From Ichthyophthirius multifiliis (lineage: Eukaryota > Ciliophora > Oligohymenophorea > Hymenostomatida), in NCBI RefSeq assembly GCF_000220395.1, contig NW_004087697.1, positions 1-52,844 on the forward strand: a DNA stretch of 52,844 nucleotides. The letters run 5' to 3'. A program made the position numbers and the translations under genes. Numbering within the stretch: position 1 is the stretch's first letter; each line of letters starts with the position of its first letter. Below the pieces are notes generated by a model. The model had not been told where the DNA came from. It did not search any database and saw only the letters and a program-made list of their open reading frames with translations. Below, one piece after another: positions 1 to 14,851 of the stretch.

Positions 1-571
1 TTAATTTTTTTTTTATCCTTTTTTTTTTTAAATAAAACAAATGAAATTTCTTCAAAATAATTATATTATAGTGTAAATAAAATTTATTATTTTTAGATTT
101 CTAAAACCAAAAATATGTAAATATAATAATTTAAAATAAACCGAAAATATAAATAAATTTTTATAAGATTTATTAGTAAAATTGCCAAGATTTTATATTT
201 TTATTGGCTTATTATTTTAATATAAATAAAAATGTTTAATTAAAAAAAATATTTAAATACTATGTATAAAATTAAAAAATGAACTATTAATATATATATA
301 TATATATATAAATAAAAAAAATAACTAATATATTATATATAATTTAATTAAGCTGATTAAAAAAATATCAAATTAACTTATAAACATTTTTATTTGAAAT
401 TATATTTATAATCTTCTCTTATTATTTTTTTTTATAATTTCATTTAAATAATAAATTAATAATATATTTTTTTCTTTAAATTTGTGTGATTAAAATTAAA
501 ATAATTCTAAATTATTATTAAAATATTTTTCATTTTAAATTTAAAAAAATTAAAAAATTAAAATTAAATAA
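1..571. other. AT-rich intergenic leader
   Basis: No open frame with codon-like composition was found on either strand. The stretch is almost pure A/T with a short (TA)n run near 290-310. It presumably holds the promoter of the small gene that follows. Nothing resembling a telomeric repeat is present at this edge. Confidence 0.6.
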
Positions 572-1068
572 ATGGATACACAGAATACGTTAATAAATCC
601 ACTACTGAATAATAATTTAAATAATTATAGATCTTAAAATATATTAAACAGTAAAATATAAAATACTTTATAATTTTAATTATAATTTATGTTCAAACAA
701 AAAAATAAAAAAATAAAAAATAGGTCCGTAAAGTTACAAACTAAATACTGAATATTAATAATAATAATAACAAATTTATCAAGATGAATTTTAATGTATT
801 TTTTATATATTTTATTTATTAAATAAATTAAAAAGAACTTTTATTTAATATTCCTAATGAAATGTCTGTTCTTGAAAGGCTTTCTTATAATAATAAATGT
901 TTTGATTTGTTTAATTAAGTAATTGGAAATTTAAAATATAATATACTAAATATAAACGAATATATTAGTGAATAAGAATTTATAAAAAGTTTCCCGAGTT
1001 TTTCAAAAATTCAAAAGATCTATGAATAAGATATCTAGAAGTAATTTTATTAACAATATTTGTATTGA
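572..1068 (+). CDS. Small three-exon protein, unrecognised
   Basis: Three exons (572-650, 724-795, 836-1068) join in frame across two GT-AG introns of 73 and 40 bp and end at TGA, giving 127 aa. The start is the first ATG of the open frame (MDTQNTLINPLL). The middle exon carries a short Gln run written in TAA codons. The last exon is the most protein-like part, with IPNEMSVLERLSYNNKCFDL and later ISEQEFIKSFPSFSKI, which looks helical. No signal peptide, membrane segment or metal motif is visible. It lies about 240 bp upstream of the Myb gene on the same strand. No family was recognised. Phase agreement at both introns is the main evidence that the gene is real. Confidence 0.6.
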
Positions 1069-1308
1069 AATCAAAAATAAAATTAATATATTAATTTAAA
1101 AATAGCAAAATTATATTAAAAAGCTATTTTATCACATATATTAAAAATATATATAATAAAAATTAATATAAAAAAAAAAATTAAATATAAAATATATAAA
1201 ATTTTATAATTAATATATATGTTTTTTTTATTAATTTTATTTTATATTCTTTAAATAATCTATTTTATTTTTGTCCTTTCTTTATATTCTATTTATAAAA
1301 TAAAAAGA

Positions 1309-2539
1309 ATGAAAATTACAAAAACTCTTAAAAAAAATTGGAATGAAGATGATGTTATTATTTTAGTTTATTGTATTCTTTAGTATTAAACTTATTATTA
1401 GAAAGATTATAAATAATTTGTAAAAAAAAAATAATAATAATAATAATAATATCAAAAATAAATTAAAAATAAAGAAAGATAACGATTGGTTATTAATATC
1501 AAATATAATTCCTGGAAAAAATAAAGAAAGTTGTAAATTTAAATGGCTAAAAATGTGTAAAGTAAGTGTTTAAGATGAACCATGGACAACTGAAGAAGAT
1601 TAATGGTTACCAATAATAGCTAAAGAAATATTGTATTTATTTAAAAATAAAAATTCTATATATATTTTAATATAAACATAAAAATTAAATAAAGATAATA
1701 AGGTAAAAAAAATTGGGTAGAAGTATCAAGTAGATTGTTTTATTAAACAAACGAAAAAATATATAGAACACCAAAATAATGCCGAGAGCATTTTAATAAT
1801 TATCATGATCCTAACATTAATAAGTATATATTAATATATTTTTAGTTTTTTTTTTTTAATAATAATATATTTAAAATTTTATAAAATAATTATTATTATT
1901 TTTTTTTAAAAAAAATAAAGAGGAGATTGGACACCATAAGAAGATTATAATTTATTAATATAAGTAAATTAGTTGGGTAAAAAATGGTCAGCAATATCTA
2001 AAAAACTAATAGGAAGAACAGAAAACGCAGTGAAGAATCGTTTTCATGCTTTATTTAAAAAATTAATAGACAATAAAGGAGATACTTTAAATAATTCATA
2101 TGATTCATAACAAGGAAAAACAGAAAATTTAACTAAATAAATGGATAAATAATTAGAAGAGGAAGATTTAAAAATAAAAATGATAAATTTAGCAAAGAGT
2201 ATATAAAATAATTTCAAATTATAAGGGTAAGAAAGCGACAATATGTCATTGAATTCATCTGATAAAAGTAAATCAATATCAAGAAAATTATTAGGAAAAA
2301 AAAGTTATTAATCAATAACTTCTGATGAAAGTTCAAGCATAAAAAATTCTCCTAAAAATGCTACAATTATACAAAAATCAATATTTGGAAGATTACATTA
2401 AGATTTTGTTAAATAAGATAAAATTTTAGAAAACTATGAAGATTTTGCTGATAAAATAAATAATATAGATAATAACATATCTAGAATAAATAGTTAAATA
2501 GATCAAAATACTTCAAATTAATAATCTTAATAATTTTTA

Positions 2540-2588
<49 letters not shown>

Positions 2589-3525
2589 TTAATAATAATA
2601 AAAAAATTAACTAAATTATTAATTTTAAAATCTTAATTTTGATTTTTTTAACTAATAAATCTATTTAGGTACAAACATTTTGAATTCTTCAATTAATACT
2701 AATTTTACTGAAAATAAATAATTTCTAGGAAACTTAAATACTAATACTAATAATTCATCTAAAAAATTATAACCTTCTGATTTTTAGAATGATTAATAAT
2801 ATTAATATAATTCATCATAATAAGAAATTCAATTTCTTAACAATCCTGTTTGCTAAGATAATAATGCTAATAAAATGATTGACACTCTTGATTAAAAAAA
2901 GGAAGATTATAAACTTAAATAGTTTAATTAATTTGAATCTATTTGTAATAATGTTAATAATAATATTAATATTGAACCAGAATCTGCTGTTTAAAATTAG
3001 GCGAAAAATGACATATTTACTTAAAATTAATAAATGCAAAAAACAATTTAGTAATAAAATTAAAAATAAGAATATGAATTTCTTGAATAAAAAGATTAAT
3101 AATAAAAACAATTTTCTCCTAGTGATTAAAACTCTATTTTTGCATAACCTTTATTTTATTAAAATTAATAAAATAATTAATAAATATACAATGAATTTTG
3201 TTAATAGTAAAACTATAAAAATTCATAAGGTAGTCCTTCTTATTTATAATAAGGCATTATTTAAAATTAACCTTATTAGAGTAATATTATATAAAATAAT
3301 GGTTTAAATACCGGATTATTTAGTTTATATGGAAATTAAGGATAATATTAGCATTAAATCAGTTAAAATTAATTAATAAATCCTTTAGAATTGTAAAATA
3401 AATTATATATAGATGATTATAATAATAATAATTTTAAGCTAAATTATATATAATAATAATTCTAGCCAAAGATTCAATCGTAAAATAAGGTTTTTTAATA
3501 AAGTAATTCATAATTATTTAACTGA
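1309..3525 (+). CDS. Myb-repeat DNA-binding protein
   Basis: The N-terminal third carries tandem Myb/SANT-type repeats, which bind DNA through helix-turn-helix units with spaced tryptophans. The first is degenerate (NWNEDD..., then DNDWLLISNIIPGKNKESCK). The second begins PWTTEEDQWLPIIAKE. The third is canonical: DWTPQEDYNLLIQVNQLGKK, WSAISKKL, then GRTENAVKNRFHALFKKL. Introns at 1420-1474, 1633-1694 and 1824-1920 restore frame exactly. The rest is Asn/Gln/Ser-rich and probably disordered, with an AAT-repeat Asn tract near 2535-2590. A frame change between about 2490 and 2670 is best explained by another intron ending at the TTTAG before 2669, but its donor is uncertain. It is likely a nuclear transcription or chromatin factor. 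Confidence 0.8.
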
Positions 3526-3751
3526 AATATTACATAATTTTGATAATAAATATATCATTAAATTACTTTAGTATTTCTTATCATTATTATTTATATGTTA
3601 TTTGCTTTTTAATAAAATTTTATTGTTATTTTTTTTAATTTATATGTTTTAATATTATATATTAAAAAAATATGAAATAATTAAAAAAAAAAAAAAATAC
3701 TACTACAAAAACATAAAAATCAAATTTATTATTTTTTTGTATTTTATTTTT

Positions 3752-4279
3752 TCAAAAAACAAGATTCTTTTTACTTCTAATTGTTCTCTTTGATTTTTTT
3801 TATTTTTAAATTTATTTTTTAATTTGATTTCTAGAAGGACCTTCTTCTTACATCATGTTTTAATTATTATTATATCCTTCATTTAAATCTATATCATTTT
3901 GACTTTCTGAATTATTATCCATTATGTCTTCATTATTATCATTATTAGTTTTAGGATAATGTAGATTATCTTATAAAACTTTTGTTACTGAATTTAATTT
4001 ACGTCTAGCACCTACAAATTCATTTCCTCCAAAAGGTACATAAGCACTTCTTAAATCAATAATTTTTTAAGGCTTATATTAGGGAAACTCGGCATTTGGA
4101 TCATCAGGATTTTTAAATGCGTTAGGCTTTTCTTGTATTCTATATTCATATCCATTTATAGAAGCTTTTATTTTATTATGTAATTCTTCTATATCGGGTT
4201 TTGTTTTTAATTCATCTACTACTTTTCTTCTTAATGTTCTCCATCTTCTCTTTACTTTTGATCTTAAACCTTTGGCCAT
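3752..4279 (-). CDS. LLP homolog-like nucleolar protein (DUF2423)
   Basis: This is an intronless frame of 175 aa ending at TGA. It begins MAKGLRSKVKRRWRTLRRKV, which matches the hallmark MAKSLRSK-type N-terminus of the LLPH/DUF2423 family of small basic proteins linked to nucleoli and ribosome assembly. A second block, AYVPFGGNEFVGARRK, follows around residue 80. An acidic Asn-rich stretch comes next, and the C-terminus is Lys/Arg-rich again. Several Gln codons are TAA. The stop of the next minus-strand gene lies about 160 bp upstream of its start, so the two are tandem but spaced. The family call rests on the N-terminal motif and the charge pattern; the role is inferred from the family. Confidence 0.75.
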
Positions 4280-4440
4280 TATTTTATGTTTTTTTTGTTT
4301 TGTTTTAATTTAATTATTTTTTTAGTTTTATACAAATTTATATTCTTTATTATTTTTATAAAAAAAAATTAATTTAACTTTTTTATAAATAGTTTTTTTT
4401 TTTTTATATAGATTCATTGATTAATAGATTTTTTTTTTTT

Positions 4441-7219
4441 TCAAGATAGTAAAAGCTTTTATACATTTATATTTTTATTAATTTTAATGTCTCCTTAGAA
4501 TTCGTTATTTTCTGAAATTTAATTTTTCTTTTTGAAAATTTTTATGATTTTAACTGCCTTGAATATTTTATTATTCATTTTATTGTTATTTATTTAAATA
4601 CTTTTAAGTATAAAAATTATCTTTTTATTATTATTATTTTCTTATTTATTTATTTATTAATTAGGAGTTTTTCTAATATTATTAATGTTATCATTAATTA
4701 AAATTTATTTTTTCTTTTAAAATTCTTCTTATTGTATTTAGGCCATTTATCTTTCAGCAAAATTAATTGCATCTAAAGATTATTTTATTTTGTTTTCGAT
4801 TTCAAATTATTATTATTTTACTTTTTCTTTTATTTATTCAGAATTAATACTTTTATTAAATTCTTGTTATATATTAGGGGTTTTTTTTGCATTTGTTTCT
4901 TCTTCTTTTTAGATTAATTTCTACTCTTCTTATATTTATTTATTTTCTTCTTTTATTACTTATTACTTTGGTAAAATAAAGCTTTTCTTAGAGACCTAAG
5001 ATTAATTATCTTTATAGTCAGTTTTTTAAGAAACAAATGATTTATTTATTTTTTCAGAAAAAATAGTATTTTAATTACTACAATTAAATACTAATTTATT
5101 CGATGAGTGTCTAAAGTTACTAATTTTTGTATTATGAACTTAATTTTTATTATCTCTTAAAGAGATATCACATCTAGATTTTTATTCTTCAATATATTAT
5201 TTTTCTTTACAATTTAAATATATATTGAAAGGATTTTATTATAATATTATTGGATATTTTAATAATTCTTTTGTTATTAAAGGATATTTTGGAACACTTT
5301 CTAATTCTAATTGATTTATTTTTTATTTTTTATCAACTAATATATTGTTTATATTTTATAATGAATTTTCTATATCTTCTTCATTTTCTATTTCTTTAGT
5401 TATTTTTTTTATTAAAAAAAATGCCATTTATTAATTTTTATTTTACCTTATATAGGTTTTATTTTGGAATTTTTATTTTTATTTTTTATCATTGATTTAT
5501 TAGAAAAAGCAGATTTATTTGAAAAAGAGGTAGCAATTCTAAATTAGGGTGATTCTTGTTTTTTCAATTATTCTAAAGATTCAATATTGGAATTTATTTA
5601 GTATTTTTTTTCTATTTCTGATATTTTTTCTATATTTACAAAATGTATTTACATTATTTCATTTTATAATTAAACTTCTTTCTTATTTATTTTTTCTAAT
5701 TATTAGATTTCTTTTTATTTCTATTTAGTTTTTTATTATTTTTTTATAAGTATAAAAAATAAAAATATAAAAAAATTATTTAAAAACATTTTTTTTTTAA
5801 TTCTTTATTATTAATCTATTAATCAACAATTATATTATTTTAAAGTTTTTATTTAAACTTGCTCAAAACTGTACTTTTAGAATCTTAATTTTATTCCAAA
5901 AATTTTCTCCTTTCATTCATATTTACAGAATATAAATTAGGAACATTTTCTTATCTGATTTTGAATATACTGGAACTATTTTTAGAAAAAATAGAATTAT
6001 TTTTAGTTTAAAAAGTTGATTTTTTTATTTCTTCATCGTCAATTTTCGAATTTTTTTGTATTTATTCCTCATCTATATTTTTTATTGATCTTTTTAAAAA
6101 ATCTTCTTATTCAATGCTTCTATTTGATTTAATTTAATACTAATATTCATTATCTAGATTTTTTTAAGAATCTTCTTTTTTTAATTAACTGCATTCTTTT
6201 TTTAAATTTCCGAATTATTATTTCATATTATTTAAATCGTTTTGATTTATTATTTTTTCTTTTTATAACTACTATATTTTTTCATAATATCTTTCTTCGG
6301 CTTTTTATTTTATTAATTGGCTTTATTTTATTTTTAAAATTTCTAATTATTATTTTTAATATTCGTCATTATTAATATTTTTTTTTTCTATTTCTTGATT
6401 GTTATTTTATATTTCTTTTTATGATTTTTCATGTTACCTTTCATTATCTTTTTATTTTATAAATTAAATCTATTTTTCTTTTAATTATTTTATTTTAAAT
6501 TCATCATTATTATTACTATTTTATTATTTGATTTCTTGATTATTTTTTAGGTAATTTTATTTATCAGTTAATATTTCTTCTTTTTATTCGAAATTATCTT
6601 AAAATTTCATTTTTTAAAATACTGTATTTGCTTATTTATGTTAATTTGTTAAATTCTAATCTAAATAGTTTATTTGTTTTATATTTTATATTTATTAACT
6701 ATTTTCTTCTTATTATTAATATTAATTTATACTATTTTCTTTTAAATAATTTAAAGAAGAAACAAAACTCTCTATTTGTTTTTATTCTTCTTCTTAATTG
6801 TTTTGAATATTTTTGTTAAGTTTTTATTTATTTTTAGGCTTTTAAGGTTTATTTTAAAAATCATCTTGTTATTGTATTTTTACTTATACTGGATTATTAA
6901 AAATAAAATTCGTTTCATTTTATATATAGGGATTTTCCTTATTTGTTATTATTTCTATATTTTCTTCGATTTCTTTTTATAATTTACTTTATACTTCTTA
7001 TTTTTATTTTTATTTTTATTTTTGAATATATTATTTGTATATTTGTTCTTCTATAATATCTTCTTATTTATAATCATCTAAAGGTATTGGTAAATGAACT
7101 TTTTCTTCATATAATTTGTCACTTATTTTTTGTTACTTTTTGTTATTTTATTTTTTTTACCTTTACGATATTATTTCCTTTATACTTCTTTTAGTTTGTT
7201 AGGGAGAATATTTTTTCAT
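4441..7219 (-). CDS. Large Gln-rich coiled-coil protein
   Basis: A long minus-strand gene starts MKKYSPQQTKRSIKEI and ends ...NVQKLLLS at TGA. It has at least three introns: one near the start (about 7122-7160), one around 5720-5780 and one around 5400-5450, each GT-AG. The product of roughly 850-900 aa is dominated by Glu, Lys, Gln and Asn in heptad-like order, as expected of a long coiled coil. A Ser-rich patch (TKNNSIFSKNSSSIFKIRQE) lies in the middle. No catalytic motif, membrane segment or named domain was recognised. A structural role, for example cytoskeletal or basal-body, is possible but only a guess. Confidence 0.65.
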
Positions 7220-7408
7220 TTTTATATTTTAATAAAATATGTTAATAAAAAGTAATAAAATATAAATTAATAACATAATTTTTTATATATAAATTAATAT
7301 AGATTAAGTGAATTTGATATTAATAAAAATAAAATTTGAATATTAAAGTGTAAATTTATTAAAAAATAAAACTTTAATTAATTAAAAAATATTTAAAATA
7401 ATTTTATA

Positions 7409-7469
<61 letters not shown>

Positions 7470-8100
7470 TTTTTATTTTTAAATCTTAACTAATTTTAAT
7501 AATTTAATATTATAATTGTTGAAAGAATATATTAAAATAATAATACATATTATTTTTAAAAAATTAATTAGAAATATATAATTTTTATTTCCTTTTAAAA
7601 AAAATCTTATTAATAAACTTAAGTTAAAAACTAATTTTATTATAAAAAAATAAATAACGAATGAATGAATGATAAATATTAGTGTATTAATTTTAAAGAA
7701 TTCCAAATTATTAATTTATATGATATTTTAAAATCAAGAATTAAATTATAGATTAGTATTATAAATTGTTAAAGTAATGCCCAAAATCAAACATAGTTTT
7801 ATAAAGATTTAATTTATAAACATTCAATGAATAAATATATAATTTCTTTTAAAAAATACAAAAATAGAAATAAATAATTAATGTCTGATAAATTATAAAA
7901 ACCAGTAGACATAATTTTTTTTTTTTTTTACTTTAAATCTGATTTAGAAATTTTCAAAAATTTTAAATCCCTTTTTTTTTTGTGTCTGGAGTATTATAAT
8001 TAATTTATTAAATTTCAATTGATTTTATAAAAACTAATAAATTGTTTAACTTTAAATTATTAGTTTGGAAACATAAAGTCAATATCATAAAATTAATATA
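7220..8100. other. AT-rich intergenic region with (AT)n tract
   Basis: No convincing gene is visible. A pure (AT)n microsatellite of about 50 bp occupies roughly 7412-7465. The rest is near-random A/T and probably holds the promoter of the minus-strand coiled-coil gene. Confidence 0.6.
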
Positions 8101-8729
8101 TTCCTGTAGAAATTTTGATTCTTTATTTATATCAATAACGGGTATAATCTTATGATTTAGTTTTTTAAAAAATATTCAATATTATTTAAAACATTAAATA
8201 CTGAATTATTTTTTATATAAATTCGAAGGAAAAGCGCCTAAATAAATAGGTAAATATATCCTTTAGAGGAAAAAAATATAAATATAAGATTTTGTTTATT
8301 AAAAAATACTAAATGGGATATACATTAGTCTTATATATGGAATATGAGATTAAAATAATGATGAATACTTATAGTCCTGATAAAAAAATTAATAGTTTGT
8401 GATATACTGTTTAAGATTTGAGCTTTTTATTTTATATTGGATTATTTTTGGAAATTAATTTTGTTAATTATGATTTATTATTAACAATATTTTTGTATAG
8501 TTAGAGTGATTTGATAGGGGTGGCGACTATATTTTTTAATTTAATGGATAAGTTTTATTATTATGAGGATTAATTAAGAAATCAAACAAAAAAAAACGAA
8601 AAAAGAATAGATAATACTAGAAAAGCTTTTGGTTTATTAGGGATATTTTAATATACTTTAAAAAGGAATTTTTCGTTGGATAAGGTTAAAAAATATAGGC
8701 ATAATTATGAATAAGAAAGTTTTATTTGA
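8101..8729 (+). pseudogene. Broken coding remnant, weakly peroxin-11-like
   Basis: Protein-like sequence appears here in more than one frame, without GT-AG introns that would join the pieces. One stretch around 8225-8335 reads KFEGKAPKQIGKYILQRKKI and then DFVYQKILNGIYISLIYGI. Another, 8403-8729, includes SDLIGVATIFFNLMDKFYYY and RIDNTRKAFGLLGIFQYTLK before TGA. Base composition is less AT-rich than the flanks. The order of a basic helical segment, a hydrophobic segment and a C-terminal amphipathic helix vaguely recalls the PEX11 peroxisome-membrane family, but the match is weak. It could also be a live gene with unusual introns or an assembly indel. Confidence 0.35.
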
Positions 8730-10115
8730 GAAGAAGTTTAATGTTTTTTATTTTTTTAAAAATATAGTATTACTAAAAAAAAAAAAATCAAATTTAGATT
8801 AATATAAATTTTTATGTTTTTTTTTAATAATTTCTTTTTATCATAAAATATCTTTCTTCTTAAAAATATATATTTTTTTTATTCAAATTGTAAAAAAACA
8901 TGTTAAAAAATAGGTTTTTTATTTAAAGTTTTAATTTAATAATTCACAATAAGCAATTTTTTTTCTATTCTTCTTAAAATAGTAGCAATAACAATAACAA
9001 TAATAATAATAATAGCGATTAATAAAATACAAAAGATAACGAAAAAAAGTTATATATTCATAAAATAAACTACAATTTTGAACAATATAAAGATTACACC
9101 AAAAAAGTTTAACAAGTTCTCGAAAATATAAAAGAAAAGGAAGAAAAATTAAAAAATGCTAATCCAAGAGAACTTCTTCCTCGAAGAAAAAGAAGAATTT
9201 ATGATCGTCCTTTATTTGATTTAGATATATCTGAATTTAATGCATGGAGATCATATGATAATGTGATTTATAAAGTACATAAACACGCAGCACCTGTAGT
9301 TTGTAAAATACCAATATCACCTCGTTTATTATAACATGTAAAAAATAAATAAAAAAATACTCAATTGATAAAAATATAAAAGGCTTTTGGATAAGGAGCC
9401 TAATCTTTATATAATGAAAATCTTTCTACAAGAGAATATCATTTTTAAGATACTAATTTAGACACTTATTAACTATATGACTATAAAGCAACGACTGCTT
9501 ATCATGGAGAAAATTTAAAAGATTATGATTATGATGTATGATTATATATATTATTTTTTTCTTTTTAAATTATTTTGTATATGTTTTTTTTTTTTCAAAT
9601 AAAAGCATTAAGAACATGTTAGAATAAAAAAAAGAAAATAAATGCATCCATCTCCTGAAGAATTTTGGGAATAAGATGAACCTCATATGTTTAGATTAAA
9701 TTGTTCAAAATATGCTGATTTTCATAAATTTAAAAAATGGCTTTTATAGGAAGTATTTTTAGTTTTTTTTTTTTTTTTTTTATATTTATTTATTTTTTAA
9801 TTAAGATTGAAAAAAGATCAAAAGATATTGCATATGAATAAAAAATACTTAATAAATTTGGGCCTTTTGAAATATATGATTAATATGATAAAAAATATTA
9901 AATAAATAGAAGTCCAACAGTATTTAAATATAATAGATCTTATTATTTAGATGAAAAACCAACTTAAAAATAATTAAAAGAAGATCCTTATTTAGAATGT
10001 CCGAAACCTGCTTAAGTAATGGAAGAGAAATATAGAGTACATTGGCCTTATTAATGGTAAAAAAAACCCGAAAAAAATAAGAATGAAAATTTTTTTTTAT
10101 TTAAAAATAAATAAC

Positions 10116-11566
<1,451 letters not shown>

Positions 11567-12347
11567 TTTTATTTTATATTTTTAATGTTATTTTTTTTTA
11601 TATCAAATTTATTTATTATTTAATTTATATTTTAATTTTACTATTATATATATATTTATATCAACTTTTTATTTATATTTAAAAATATCAAAAAAATTAA
11701 GAGTCTATATTTTATTTAAAATCAGTAAAAAATATTAATTTTAAATTAAATATTTTTTATAAAAATATATAATTTATTTAAAAATTAATTTTAATTAATA
11801 TATAGTTTTTATTTATAATATTTATTAATAAAAATTAATTATATTATTATTAATAAATAAAATTTTAAATAAAAATAAAAATTTATTTATAATAAAATGA
11901 CTAAAACTAAATTATTATAAATTTAAATAAAAAATTTCAAAATTATTATAAAAATTTTGTAAATTATAATATTTATTTTTAATTTTAATACGTACTAAAA
12001 TAAAAAAATATATGCAACTTATTAAATTAATGAAATAAATATTAAAATAAAAAATTAAAAAAATTAAGTAAAATATAAATTGTTTTAAACTAAGTTATTA
12101 AAATAAATTATTCAAATGAATATATTAAAAGGTTTTTTAATTTATTTTTAAATTAAATTTAAAATAATTTTTTTTAATTAAAAATACATAAACATTATAA
12201 AATTATTTTTTTTAAAAAAAAATTAATGAAATTTTATAATATAAAATAATTAAAATACCTTATAATATAAATAAAAATTTAAATTATTAATAATAAAAAA
12301 AATATGTATTAATTATATAAAATATATTATTAAAATCTTAATAAAAA

Positions 12348-12383
<36 letters not shown>

Positions 12384-12986
12384 TATAATAATTATAACAA
12401 TTATAATAATTATAATAATTATAATAATTATAATTATAATAATTATAACAATTATAATAATTATAATAATTATAATAATTATAATAATTATAATAATTTT
12501 TATAATAAATATAATAATATATATAATTATATTAATATTATTTTTGTTCAAATATAAATTATTTAATTAATATAAATAAATTTTTAATAAATCTTATTTT
12601 TTATTTTATTTCATTTTTAAATTATTTTATTTTTTATATATTTTTTATATTTTATAATATTATAATATTAATCCTAAAAATTTTTATTATAATTATTATT
12701 TAAAAAAACCAATATTTTTTTTTTAATAATTTTATTTACAAACAAAATAAAATAAGTAATTATATTTATAAATTTTTATTTACATAATTATAATCAAATT
12801 AATCATTATTTATTTTCCATATATTATTAAATAATAACTGGATCAAATTATAAAATATTTTTTTAACTAATATGTATTTATTAAGAGGAATGTAAAAATA
12901 ATAAATTATAAAATATTCTAGCTTTATTTTAATTAGATATTTTAAAGTTTTTTTAAAGATCAATAAATGAATTAGTTTTTAATTTT
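11567..12986. other. AT-rich intergenic region
   Basis: This 1.4-kb gap shows no gene-like frame. Its only clear structure is the AAT/ATT-type microsatellite near 12345-12500. Homopolymer runs and short inverted A/T words are common. Promoter elements of the methyltransferase gene presumably lie at its left edge. Confidence 0.6.
12343..12498. repeat. (AAT)n / (AATAATTAT)n microsatellite
   Basis: A run of AAT triplets passes into an imperfect nine-base unit AATAATTAT repeated more than ten times. The unit is close to self-complementary, so either strand can fold. It translates only to Ile/Asn/Gln runs and has no coding context. Confidence 0.85.
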
Positions 12987-14851
12987 TCAAATAAAATACT
13001 GTTTAAAAAATTAAAAATATAATAAAAAAAATTAATAAAAATACTTTTTTAACATATTCGCTTCATTATTTAATTATAAATTTTAATTAAATCCAACATA
13101 ATCAGTAAAATCATCAAAATAAATATTGTCATCATTTTAATCTATTAAATATTATCCTTAAGATTTACTATAAGGAAAATTAATGCTAGTTTAACCTTCG
13201 ATAATAGTTTCTAAAAAATCATTTTTTTAAATCTCTTTATATTTTTTATTATCTTAACCTTTACTTATTTTTGAAGCCTCACTACTATTTTAAGATTTAA
13301 CCGATAAACCATTAGAATATGAGTTAATATCTTTTTTATAAGATTATGAACTATTTTCATCATTATTTTTAGTTTAATAATTTTCTATTAAAAGATTACT
13401 GAGTTAGGATTAATTTAAACTTTCATCTTCATGTTTATTGTTTTTCTTAAATATATTTTACATTTCATCAATATCATTTTAATTTAAAAACTCTATATGT
13501 AGAAAATGCTTACCGCACATACAATCATTAATATTATTATTATCACAAGTTTAAGTTTAAGTTAATAAAAGTAAACTTTTTTAATCAATAAAAGGTTCTT
13601 ATTATTCTAAAATATATTCATCTTTATTTTAAGAGTCACTCTTATTGTTTTAAAGAGAAACATACTTTTAAATAGTTGTTTATTGATTATTATTAAATTT
13701 TTTAATTCCAGATTTAAAAAAAAATGTATTATTATTATTATTTTTTTTGATAGAAAGCATTTTTCTTGATGGTGTTTGTTAATTTTTCTTAATACTTATT
13801 TTAGTCGTATTATATTCGTCATTAACATTTTATAATTCAAATTGAATTTGTTTAGTACAACTTTTTAATGATCGTAGCATATTTTACTCTTGTTCAATTA
13901 TTTCTTGTGCATATTTTTCTTCTGCTTATTCTAGAGTTACAGGTTCATTTAGAAATCCATTATCTAAAATTTCACTAGCAATAACTTTTTGACGATTAAA
14001 ATAATTATTTTCTATAACTTAGGCTAAAAATTAATTCGAATCAAAAACGAGTTCTAGATTTTTAAAAATGTCACTTTCTTCTTGATATATTTATAATTTT
14101 TAGCTACTACTATTACTATTTTTATTACTATTATTTTATTCTATTTCTTATAACTACTCAAAGTTTACTTTTTTTAATTTTAAAATATTTAAGTCATATT
14201 TTAGTCTCTATTATTATTTTAAATTATATTTTTGTTTAATGCTAAAGTTTTTTCCAAGACTGTTATATTTTTTTTATTTGATGATTCATTTTTTTAAATT
14301 GTAATTTATTAATTTGTACGGTTTATTATTCGTATTTTTGTATTTTCTTTATTTATTTATTTTTCTGAACCTATTAATATTTGATCTTTTACTTGTTTTA
14401 TTAGTTCTTATAATTTTACTATTTTTTTTTTTTTAATTGATAATAAAAAATATTTTTTTTTTTTTTACTTAATAAGTTTGAATAATTATATTATATGTAA
14501 TAGCTCAGACATGTTATATATTATCCTTTATTTTACTCATTTATATAAATACTATAATTTCTTTTTTTATTTAAATATATTAATAATATAGTATGTTTTA
14601 TTTTTTACTCAGTTAGGAATCTAATATTAGTTTTCAAAGAAAACTTTTTGAATGCTTAGTCGTTTGTCAAATATAAATTTCTTAATTTTTTTTTGATAAT
14701 GATAGAATTTATTTAAGTTTTTTTACAATAGTTAATTTATAAAGTTTTCTGTATTAAATTCTTTTTTTATTGTTTTATCTTCTATAGACTAATTAACTTA
14801 CTATTATTTTATTTAATTATTATTTTAAATAGTCTTGAATGTAACATCCAT
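12987..14851 (-). CDS. Gln/Asn-rich protein with helical core, unknown
   Basis: A multi-exon minus-strand gene ends at TGA 12987-12989. The best-conserved-looking block, about 13860-14080, reads DIFKNLELVFDSNQFLAQVI, then NRQKVIASEILDNGFLNEPV and TLEQAEEKYAQEIIEQEQ, probably helical. Downstream it is Ser/Asn/Lys-rich with a short Cys/His patch (CDNNNINDCMCGKHFLHIEF), and it ends with an acidic stretch DDNIYFDDFTDYVGF. Upstream, 14270-14851, frame changes imply several introns that could not be fixed. Possible starts are the ATG at 14851 (MDVTFKTIQNNNQIK) and one at 14512 (MSELLHIIQLFKLIK), so this may be two genes. No family was recognised; the composition suits a regulatory or scaffold protein. 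Confidence 0.5.

Noticed and set aside
7412-7465. Long (AT)n as a possible replication origin or terminator
   Set aside because: Such tracts are frequent in this AT-rich genome and nothing else supports a function.
12330-12551. Poly-isoleucine open frame
   Set aside because: It is only a microsatellite read in frame; no coding context.
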